A stretch of DNA of 5,321 nt from Pseudorhodobacter sp. (GTDB taxonomy: Bacteria; Pseudomonadota; Alphaproteobacteria; Rhodobacterales; Rhodobacteraceae), in assembly GCA_024641255.1 (NCBI GenBank), contig JAHEDL010000076.1, positions 1 through 5,321 of the forward strand, given 5' to 3'. Position numbers and translations under genes: made by a program. A model generated the notes under the pieces. That model was given only the letters and a program-made list of their open reading frames with translations, ran no database searches and was not told the origin of the DNA. Of this stretch, positions 1 to 5,321 are shown piece after piece. Numbering within the stretch: the first letter of the stretch is position 1; every line of letters starts with the position of its first letter.

Positions 1-134
1 TTCGGGCCAATGCCCAGGCGGCCCGCGCGCGGAGCCGCTTCGAAGCCGCAGATGCTGTCGATATCGGCGACTGCAACGCGCAGAGCGGCTGCAACGGTTT
101 CGGACGGGACATGGAAGCGGTGCTGGGCGTTCAT
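1..134 (-). CDS. Unrecognised protein, N-terminal 44 residues only (runs off left edge)
   Basis: An open minus-strand frame begins at an ATG at 134-132 and stays open to the window edge, giving 44 complete codons; the C-terminal part lies outside. The start is supported by GGAG seven bases before the ATG. The visible peptide begins MNAQHRFHVPSETVAAALRV and continues with an alternating Ala/Val/Asp stretch (AVADIDSIC) and a basic, Gly-rich patch (APRAGRLGIGP). No signal peptide or membrane segment is visible, so a cytoplasmic protein is likely. I do not recognise the family and assign no function. It lies in the same direction as the gene at 283-1104, 148 bases downstream of it. That AT-rich gap suggests its own promoter rather than tight co-translation. 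The opposite strand is also open here but has no ribosome binding site. Confidence 0.66.
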   Translation of the reverse strand, partial: MNAQHRFHVPSETVAAALRVAVADIDSICGFEAAPRAGRLGIGP

Positions 135-282
135 CTTGTGTCTCCATTCCGGCTGGCAGGCATTGGGCCGTGCGCCGATGAAGACAAAATGCGCGCAAGG
201 ACGCGTGCGCTCAATCAAACCACGGTATATATTTTGCTTCTAAAGGCCGTAACTAATATACGTTAGATGGAGATTATACCTC
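135..282. other. AT-rich intergenic spacer
   Basis: 148 bases without a credible gene. The half nearer 283 is distinctly AT-rich compared with the surrounding coding DNA, which fits a promoter region for the partial gene at 1-134. Small overlapping dyads (TAAC/GTTA and CTAA/TTAG) lie around 249-266. I see no convincing terminator for the gene ending at 283: the GAG/CTC pairing just after its stop codon is too short and has no T-run. Confidence 0.6.
273..278 (-). promoter_or_regulatory. Possible -10 box (TATAAT) for the partial gene at 1-134
   Basis: On the minus strand a perfect TATAAT hexamer sits just after the stop codon of the 273-residue protein and about 140 bases before the start of the partial gene. 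The sequence 16-18 bases upstream (AGCACT or its neighbours) is a poor -35 match, and there is no extended TGn element. The call therefore rests on the hexamer and the AT-rich context alone. Confidence 0.3.
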
Positions 283-1104
283 TTAGGATATGTTTAGTGC
301 TGCGAAGTGCTGCACCAGCGGGTTTTGCAGCAGCAGACCACCAAAGCCGGTGGCGACCAGTGCGGCGGTTGTCAGGCGCAGGTTGTCACCCTTCAGCACT
401 GAATAGGTCAGCATCGCCGCGCCGACCGGCAGCCATACCATGATCAGCGTGGCGTTCATGGTATGCACCGCCAGCCGCATTGGCGTTGAGGTGGCAACCG
501 GGGCGGGCGGCGGATAAAGTGCTGCGCGCAGGCGGGCCAGTTCGGGGTCGCGCGGGCGCGGCACGTCTGGGTGATCGTTGGCGGCCGACAAGCTGCGGCT
601 GAAGATTTCTTCAACGCTACGGTCGTCAAGGCTGAAGCGGATCGGGTGATCGTGGGTTTGGTCTGGGCTTTGGTTTGGCAGCGGCGTTGGGTTGGCGTTG
701 ATGTGGTCGATCAGATCGGCTTCGACCGGGGCGGCGCTTTCGTGCCAGAACACCGCATCTGCCCCCAGACGCGCCTGGACCCGTTCGACCAGTTTCGAAC
801 ACAGCGCGGCGTGGCGCACCGGCGGGCCGCTTGGCGCGGGAAGGGCCGATGGACCGACAGAGATCGTCAGGCTGGCCGCGATGCCACGTCGCGGGTGATC
901 GGCCAAGGCCAGCACGATTCGGGTGCCGGGCATGTCAAAGCTTGCCAGATCTTCGCAATCCCATGTCAGGCTGCGCTGTGGCACGGAAAAGCGAGCCAGC
1001 ACGGCATCAAGCGTACCAACAAGGCGCGCAAAGTTCACGGTAGGTGGCGCAACAAATACCAACTCGGCAATCGTACTGAGCTGTGTGTGGTGTTGGGGTT
1101 TCAT
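283..1104 (-). CDS. Unrecognised 273-residue protein with two C-terminal membrane segments
   Basis: The frame could begin at 1170, but the ATG at 1104-1102 is chosen because GGAGGG lies six bases before it; the upstream ATG has no ribosome binding site. Residues 1-130 look like a folded soluble domain with alternating hydrophobic segments (AELVFVAPP at 13-21, RIVLALADH at 62-70, AASLTISVG at 76-84) and contain Cys50 and Cys102. Residues 136-210 form a Pro/Asp/Arg-rich, probably flexible linker. Two hydrophobic stretches at about 218-236 and 243-260 look like a membrane hairpin, which would leave the large N-terminal part on one side, probably the cytoplasm since no signal peptide is seen. I do not recognise the family and assign no function. 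A CtrA-like motif and a dyad lie upstream. The gene follows the glnA terminator, so it is probably transcribed on its own. Confidence 0.85.
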   Translation of the reverse strand: MKPQHHTQLSTIAELVFVAPPTVNFARLVGTLDAVLARFSVPQRSLTWDCEDLASFDMPGTRIVLALADHPRRGIAASLTISVGPSALPAPSGPPVRHAALCSKLVERVQARLGADAVFWHESAAPVEADLIDHINANPTPLPNQSPDQTHDHPIRFSLDDRSVEEIFSRSLSAANDHPDVPRPRDPELARLRAALYPPPAPVATSTPMRLAVHTMNATLIMVWLPVGAAMLTYSVLKGDNLRLTTAALVATGFGGLLLQNPLVQHFAALNIS

Positions 1105-1110
1105 GCCTGG

Positions 1111-1116
1111 CCCTCC
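1111..1116 (-). promoter_or_regulatory. Ribosome binding site that decides the start at 1104
   Basis: The minus strand reads GGAGGG followed by six bases and ATG, a near-ideal Shine-Dalgarno sequence. It moves the start 22 codons inside the longest open frame. The bases before the upstream ATG at 1170 contain no purine-rich ribosome binding site. Confidence 0.85.
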
Positions 1117-1128
1117 AATCAGTGATTG
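1116..1128. repeat. 13-bp inverted repeat CAATCA-G-TGATTG beside the ribosome binding site
   Basis: CAATCA at 1116-1121 and TGATTG at 1123-1128 are perfect inverted copies around one central base. The dyad touches the GGAGGG of the gene at 283-1104. A second short palindrome, TTGATCAA, overlaps it at 1126-1133. The arms are too close to form a stable RNA hairpin, so a protein-binding operator is the more natural reading. This is an inference from symmetry and position only. Confidence 0.4.
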
Positions 1129-1177
1129 ATCAAAGGGTGGTGTGTGATTGTGCCTGTAACCGGGAGGCATTGCGGCG

Positions 1178-1193
1178 TTAAGAAGAAATTAAC
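1178..1193 (-). promoter_or_regulatory. Candidate CtrA-binding site (TTAA-N7-TTAAC)
   Basis: The sequence contains TTAA, seven bases and TTAAC, which matches the established full-site consensus for the alphaproteobacterial response regulator CtrA. With the flanking bases it is GTTAA-N7-TTAAC and so matches on both strands. A related TTAA-N6-TTAAT arrangement overlaps it at 1189-1203. The site lies 74-89 bases before the start of the gene at 283-1104, a plausible place for a -35 region. Binding is inferred, not shown. Confidence 0.5.
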
Positions 1194-1276
1194 CAATATT
1201 AATGGCGTTTTTGCCACAATTGGGCGAGTTGGGCCGGATTAGTGCTGGCAGGGGCCGTATTGGTGCGAAAAATGAC

Positions 1277-1303
1277 AAAGGCCGCCCGAATGGGGCGGCC
1301 TTT
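1277..1303 (-). terminator. Intrinsic terminator of glnA
   Basis: A perfect 11-bp inverted repeat (AAAGGCCGCCC and GGGCGGCCTTT) with a five-base loop begins about 20 bases past the glnA stop codon. On the minus-strand transcript the stem ends in CCTTT and is followed by GTCATTTTTCG, giving a U-rich tail. Leftward transcription from glnBA is therefore expected to end here, before the next gene. The symmetric stem has only weak T-richness on the other side (TTTGCC), so it reads mainly for the minus strand. Confidence 0.9.
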
Positions 1304-1323
1304 GCCGGAATAACCGCTGCTGA

Positions 1324-2733
1324 TTAGCAGGAGTAATACATCTGGTATTCTACCGGGTGCGGGGTGTGTTCGTAGGCGTAAACCTCTTCCCACTTCAGCG
1401 CCATGTAGGCTTCCAGCATCGGACGGGTGAACACGTCGCCTGCAAGCAGGAAGTCCATGTCTGCCGACAGCGCATCCAGAGCTTCGCGGAGCGAGCCGCA
1501 AACGGTCGGGATTTCTGCCAGTTCTTCCGGCGGCAGATCGTACAGATCCTTGTCCGAAGCCGGACCCGGGTCGATCTTGTTGCGGATCCCGTCAAGCCCG
1601 GCCATCAGCAGGCCAGCGAAGGCCAGATACGGGTTTGCCGACGGATCGGGGAAGCGGGCTTCAACGCGCTTGGCTTTCGGCGATTCGGTCCACGGAATCC
1701 GCACTGCGCCCGAACGGTTGCGGGCCGAGTAGGCCAGCAGAACCGGAGCTTCGAAGCCCGGGATCAGACGCTTGTACGAGTTGGTGCCCGGGTTGGTCAG
1801 GGCGTTCAAGGCTTTCGCGTGCTTGATGATGCCGCCGATGAACCACAGAGCTTCTTGCGACAGGTCAGCGTATTTGTCGCCAGCGAACAGCGGCTTGCCG
1901 TCTTTCCAGATCGACATGTTCACGTGCATGCCCGAGCCGTTGTCACCCTTCATGGGTTTGGGCATGAAGGTCACGGTCTTGCCGTAGGCGTGGGCCACGT
2001 TGTGGATCACGTATTTGTATTTCTGGATGTTGTCGGCCTGTTCGACCAGACCACCAAAAATCATGCCCAGTTCGTGCTGGCAGGTCGCCACTTCGTGGTG
2101 GTGCTTGTCAACGCGGATGCCCATACGCTTCATGGTCGAGAGCATCTCGCCACGCAGGTCCTGGGCTTCGTCGATCGGGTTCACCGGGAAGTAGCCGCCC
2201 TTGTGGCCGGCGCGGTGGCCGTAGTTGCCGCCTTCGGTCACGGTGTCGGTGTTCCAGGCAGCTGCCTCGGCGTCGATTTCGTAAGAAACCTTGCGCGGGG
2301 AAACCGAGTAACGCACGTCGTCGAAGATGAAGAATTCAGCTTCGGGACCGAAGTAAGCGGTTTCGCCGATGCCCGAGGACTTCATGAAAGCTTCGGCTTT
2401 CTTGGCGATCTGGCGCGGGCAACGATCATAGGCTTCGTTGGTGTCCGGTTCGACCACGTCGCAATGCACGCAGAGGGTTTTCTCGGCGTAGAAGGGGTCA
2501 AGATAGACCGACGAGGCATCCGGCATCAGTTTCATGTCGGACTGGTCGATGGATTTCCAACCAGCGATGGACGAACCGTCGAACATGAAGCCTTCTTCGA
2601 AGAACTCTTCATCGACAAGGTCAACGACCAAGGTCACGTGCTGAAGTTTGCCTTTGGGATCGGTGAAGCGAATGTCGAGATATTCGACTTCTTCGTCCTT
2701 GATCAGTTTCAGAGCTTTTGCAACTGCGCTCAT
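1324..2733 (-). CDS. glnA: Glutamine synthetase, type I (adenylylation-regulated)
   Basis: Cytoplasmic, dodecameric enzyme that makes glutamine from glutamate, ammonia and ATP. At 469 residues it has the normal length for bacterial GSI-beta. Motifs (numbered from the second Met): [10 protein letters not shown] at 50-59 in the N-terminal beta-grasp domain, metal-binding Glu131 and Glu133 in [21 protein letters not shown] at 211-223 with further metal-binding glutamates, ATP-site [14 protein letters not shown] at 259-272, the glutamate loop [17 protein letters not shown] at 314-330, and the modification tyrosine, Tyr398, in DLYDLPPEE. Thus control by adenylylation through GlnB and GlnE is expected. 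The protein ends in YYSC. Two ATG codons are adjacent (2736 and 2733); the second is preferred because AAAGG lies seven bases before it rather than four. It follows glnB by 51 bases and ends at a strong terminator. Confidence 0.98.
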   Translation of the reverse strand: MSAVAKALKLIKDEEVEYLDIRFTDPKGKLQHVTLVVDLVDEEFFEEGFMFDGSSIAGWKSIDQSDMKLMPDASSVYLDPFYAEKTLCVHCDVVEPDTNEAYDRCPRQIAKKAEAFMKSSGIGETAYFGPEAEFFIFDDVRYSVSPRKVSYEIDAEAAAWNTDTVTEGGNYGHRAGHKGGYFPVNPIDEAQDLRGEMLSTMKRMGIRVDKHHHEVATCQHELGMIFGGLVEQADNIQKYKYVIHNVAHAYGKTVTFMPKPMKGDNGSGMHVNMSIWKDGKPLFAGDKYADLSQEALWFIGGIIKHAKALNALTNPGTNSYKRLIPGFEAPVLLAYSARNRSGAVRIPWTESPKAKRVEARFPDPSANPYLAFAGLLMAGLDGIRNKIDPGPASDKDLYDLPPEELAEIPTVCGSLREALDALSADMDFLLAGDVFTRPMLEAYMALKWEEVYAYEHTPHPVEYQMYYSC

Positions 2734-2762
2734 CATGCTGCCTTTCGGTTTGGGTTTCGTTT

Positions 2763-2779
2763 CAGACTGTAGAAGTCTG
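2763..2779 (-). repeat. Hairpin between glnB and glnA
   Basis: CAGACT and AGTCTG form a perfect 6-bp stem with a five-base loop, five bases after the glnB stop codon and 29 bases before the preferred glnA start. On the minus-strand transcript the stem is followed by AAACG, not a T-run, so it is not a standard terminator. It could be an mRNA processing or stability element that sets the glnB:glnA ratio. That role is inference. Confidence 0.5.
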
Positions 2780-2784
2780 GTGGA

Positions 2785-3297
<513 letters not shown>

Positions 3298-4830
3298 ATG
3301 ACCGAACTGCTAACTGCGGCGCAAATGCGGGCAATTGAGGCGGCGGCGATCGGGGCGGGTGCCGTGACGGGCCTGACATTGATGGAGCGGGCAGGGCAGG
3401 GCGTGGTGGAGGCGATCTGCGCCTATTGGCCCGAGTTTCAGGCGGCGGCGGGCAAGGCGGTGGTGCTGTGCGGGCCAGGAAATAATGGCGGTGACGGTTA
3501 TGTGGTGGCGCGGTTGCTGAAGGCGCGCGGCTGGCAGGTGGAGGTGTTCGCGTTGGCCGAAAGTGGCACGCCGGATGCGGCGGTGATGCGGCAGCGCTGG
3601 GATGGGCCGGTGGCGGGATTCGAGGCGCTGGATTGGCCGGTTTTTCAGGATCACCCGGTGGTGATTGATGCAATTTTCGGCACTGGGCTAACGCGACCGC
3701 TGCAGCCGGGGGTTTGGGGCGCGTTAGAGATGGCACAGGGCTGCCGACGTGTGGCGATTGATCTGCCAAGCGGCATCTGTTCGGACAGCGGGCGCTATCT
3801 GGCGGTGGGGGAGTTCAACGAATGGCCGTTTGATCTGACGGTGACCTTTGCTGCGGCCAAGCTTGGGCATCATCTGGATCGTGGCGCGGTGATGTCGGGG
3901 GCGCTGCGGGTGGTGCCGATTGGGGTCGAAGCGGAACTGGCTGATCTGGTGCGCCAAGATGGCGCGGCGGTGGTGGAGTTGACCGAGGCGGGTGCGGGCA
4001 GCTTTGCCAAGGTTGCGGGGCACAAGTTTTCTTACGGGCACGCTTTGGTGCTGGCGGGCGGCGTCGGCCATGGTGGGGCTGCGCGAATGGCGGCGCGGGC
4101 GGCGTTGCGGATCGGGGCGGGGTTGGTGACGCTGGGCTGCCCCCCGGCGGCGGTTATTGAAAATGCCGCGCGACTGGATGCGGTGATGCTGCGACGGGTG
4201 GCGGCGGCGGGGGATCTGGTGGCGACACTGGCCGATGCGCGGATCAATACGCTGTGTCTGGGGCCGGGGTTGGGGGTGGAACGCGCGGCTGACTTGCTGG
4301 CGGTGGCGTTGGCTGAAGGTCAGCGACGGGCGACGGTGCTGGACGCCGATGCGCTGACGGCGGTTTCGCGGGACCCTGCGCTGTTTTCGGCGCTGCATGG
4401 CGGTTGTGTGCTGACGCCGCATGGGGGCGAATTTGCGCGGCTGTTTCCGGATTTGGCGGCGCGGTTGGCAGAGGTTGCCACCGCCGGACCGGCCTATTCA
4501 AAGGTGGATGCAGCCCGCGCGGCAGCACAGCGGGCGGGCTGCGTGGTGCTGCTAAAAGGCGCAGATACGGTGATTGCGGCCCCTGATGGCCGGTGCTGCC
4601 TTAATTCGGCGGCTTATGATCGCGTGGCACCTTGGCTGGCGACGGCGGGCGCTGGCGATGTCTTGGCGGGATTTATTGCGGGCCTGCTGGCGCGTGGATT
4701 GGCGCCGTTTGAGGCGGCCTGCGCCGGGGCTTGGCTTCATGTGGAATGTGCGCGCAGCTTTGGGCCCGGGTTGATTTCAGAAGATCTGCCGGAAGAGCTG
4801 CCAAAGGTGCTGCGACGTTTGGGGGCTTAG
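3298..4830 (+). CDS. nnr: Bifunctional NAD(P)HX epimerase / ADP-dependent NAD(P)HX dehydratase
   Basis: Repairs hydrated NADH and NADPH, which form by heat or by side reactions of dehydrogenases. The N-terminal YjeF_N domain (about 1-215) interconverts the R and S hydrates; the C-terminal ribokinase-like domain (about 230-505) dehydrates the S form using ADP. Seen in the first domain: PGNNGGDGYVVARLL at 60-74, VVIDAIFGTGL at 121-131 with Asp124, and DLPSG at 155-159. In the second: GHKFSYGHALVLAGG at 241-255, GPGLG at 322-326, DADAL at 349-353, TPHGGEF at 373-379, KGADTV at 420-425 and ATAGAGD at 448-454 with the catalytic aspartate. The 510 residues fit the fused form (about 515 in E. coli). 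The frame opens at 3280, but MTELLTAAQMRAIE from 3298 is the usual family start; neither has a strong ribosome binding site. Third positions are strongly G-rich (GCG, GTG, CGG), unlike glnA. The stop overlaps that of the convergent Hint gene. Confidence 0.95.
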   Translation: MTELLTAAQMRAIEAAAIGAGAVTGLTLMERAGQGVVEAICAYWPEFQAAAGKAVVLCGPGNNGGDGYVVARLLKARGWQVEVFALAESGTPDAAVMRQRWDGPVAGFEALDWPVFQDHPVVIDAIFGTGLTRPLQPGVWGALEMAQGCRRVAIDLPSGICSDSGRYLAVGEFNEWPFDLTVTFAAAKLGHHLDRGAVMSGALRVVPIGVEAELADLVRQDGAAVVELTEAGAGSFAKVAGHKFSYGHALVLAGGVGHGGAARMAARAALRIGAGLVTLGCPPAAVIENAARLDAVMLRRVAAAGDLVATLADARINTLCLGPGLGVERAADLLAVALAEGQRRATVLDADALTAVSRDPALFSALHGGCVLTPHGGEFARLFPDLAARLAEVATAGPAYSKVDAARAAAQRAGCVVLLKGADTVIAAPDGRCCLNSAAYDRVAPWLATAGAGDVLAGFIAGLLARGLAPFEAACAGAWLHVECARSFGPGLISEDLPEELPKVLRRLGA

Positions 4831-5306
4831 GCGGGGATGGGCCGCGCATCGCAGGCAAGTTCAACGCCGTCGGCGTAGATCACCACATCATCGGCAAAGC
4901 GCAGGGTGAAAAAGCGGGCCTGTGGCCGGGTTTCGGCGCGGATATATTCGCCATCCACCAAACGCGCGGCAGGAGCCAGCGCGGTGGCGGTGCCGTAAAG
5001 CGCCTTCGCGCGCCAGTCAGAGATAAAGATCGGCTGATCGGGGGCGACGACCAAATCTTCGGTGGGCCGGTCGACCCCCAGCGTGTCTTGCGAGATGCAG
5101 ATAACGCGGGCGTTTTGCACAAGGCTGACATCAATTTGCAGCAGGCGGCGGGCACCAAGGCGGGTGACAATGCGGTCTGATACGGTCAGGAATTCAACCG
5201 GCAACGCGCCGTCCAGTGTCATTACCCTGGTGCCAGCCAAAAGCCCGTGGCGCGGCGCTGTCTGCGGCGGCGTTTTTTTCGGGACAGGAAGGGTCTTGAA
5301 CGGCAT
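4827..5306 (-). CDS. Degenerate Hint-domain protein (Hint_2-like)
   Basis: A 159-residue protein whose core resembles the Hint (hedgehog/intein) fold common in Rhodobacterales proteins. Landmarks: GLLAGTRVMTLDG at 21-33 (family form CFxxGTxI-T), VEFLTVSDRIVTR at 37-49 (usually V-E-L-x-x-G-D-x-V-x-T), VVAPDQPIFIS at 86-96 (usually SPQHR-L), W98 with ALYG at 102-105 (usually E-LFG), and ARLVDG at 114-119. The nucleophilic Cys position is Gly21 and the usual His of the SPQH motif is replaced by DQP. Autoprocessing is therefore not expected and the fold may serve another, unknown purpose. No signal peptide or membrane segment is seen. The ATG at 5306 has only a weak GGG seven bases upstream. The frame stays open to the right window edge, so a start further upstream cannot be excluded. 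Its stop overlaps that of the convergent nnr gene. Confidence 0.8.
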   Translation of the reverse strand: MPFKTLPVPKKTPPQTAPRHGLLAGTRVMTLDGALPVEFLTVSDRIVTRLGARRLLQIDVSLVQNARVICISQDTLGVDRPTEDLVVAPDQPIFISDWRAKALYGTATALAPAARLVDGEYIRAETRPQARFFTLRFADDVVIYADGVELACDARPIPA

Positions 5307-5321
5307 GGCGGCACCCGGCGG

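Noticed and set aside
571..1125. 184-codon plus-strand open frame
   Set aside because: It is antisense to the unknown membrane protein at 283-1104, which has a strong ribosome binding site and a coherent protein. The plus-strand product is Trp/Arg/Gln-rich without domain character.
1126..1133. FNR-type site (TTGAT...ATCAA)
   Set aside because: TTGATCAA lacks the four-base spacer required between half-sites (TTGAT-N4-ATCAA), so it is only a short palindrome.
1357..2772. 471-codon plus-strand open frame
   Set aside because: It lies opposite glnA, and its predicted protein (rich in Val, Phe, His, Arg and Gly) reads as the reverse complement of conserved GlnA codons. GC-rich codon use leaves the antisense frame open.
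3724..4422. 232-codon minus-strand open frame rich in Arg, His and Gln
   Set aside because: It is antisense to well-conserved nnr motifs and has the skewed composition of a shadow.
4731..5180. 149-codon plus-strand open frame
   Set aside because: It overlaps the end of nnr out of frame and lies opposite the Hint gene, whose motifs are recognisable. It has no independent support.

Overview
This window looks like a conserved chromosomal segment of an alphaproteobacterium of the order Rhodobacterales (Rhodobacter/Roseobacter type). That placement is inferred from memory of family sequences: high GC, a class I glutamine synthetase and PII protein of the alphaproteobacterial type in a glnB-glnA unit, a fused NAD(P)HX repair enzyme, a Hint-domain protein of the kind common in Rhodobacterales, and a CtrA-like full site. 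No species can be named.

Layout, left to right. (1) 1-134, minus: the N-terminal 44 residues of an unrecognised protein that runs off the left edge. (2) 135-282: AT-rich spacer with a TATAAT hexamer on the minus strand. (3) 283-1104, minus: an unrecognised 273-residue protein with a soluble N-terminal part and two hydrophobic segments at the C-terminus. Its start is fixed by a strong GGAGGG ribosome binding site. (4) 1105-1323: spacer holding a TTAA-N7-TTAAC motif, a 13-bp dyad beside the ribosome binding site, and the intrinsic terminator of glnA. (5) 1324-2733, minus: glnA. (6) 2734-2784: short spacer with a perfect 6-bp hairpin. (7) 2785-3123, minus: glnB. (8) 3124-3297: divergent promoter region with an NtrC-like dyad. 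(9) 3298-4830, plus: fused NAD(P)HX epimerase/dehydratase. (10) 4827-5306, minus: a degenerate Hint-domain protein that meets gene 9 tail to tail with overlapping stop codons.

How the genes work together. GlnB (PII) senses 2-oxoglutarate, ATP/ADP and, by uridylylation, glutamine. It controls the adenylylation of GlnA and, in the families studied, the NtrB/NtrC system. Both modification tyrosines are present (Tyr51 in GlnB, Tyr398 in GlnA), so the classical nitrogen cascade looks intact. The hairpin between glnB and glnA and the terminator after glnA mark the limits of the unit. The NAD(P)HX repair gene is divergent housekeeping metabolism and shares only the promoter region. The two unknown minus-strand genes and the Hint protein have no visible functional link to nitrogen metabolism.

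Most of the window is ordinary core genome and I see no new multi-gene system. The points most worth a second look are the CtrA-like site before the unknown membrane protein, the loss of the catalytic cysteine position in the Hint protein, and the NtrC-like dyad before glnB.
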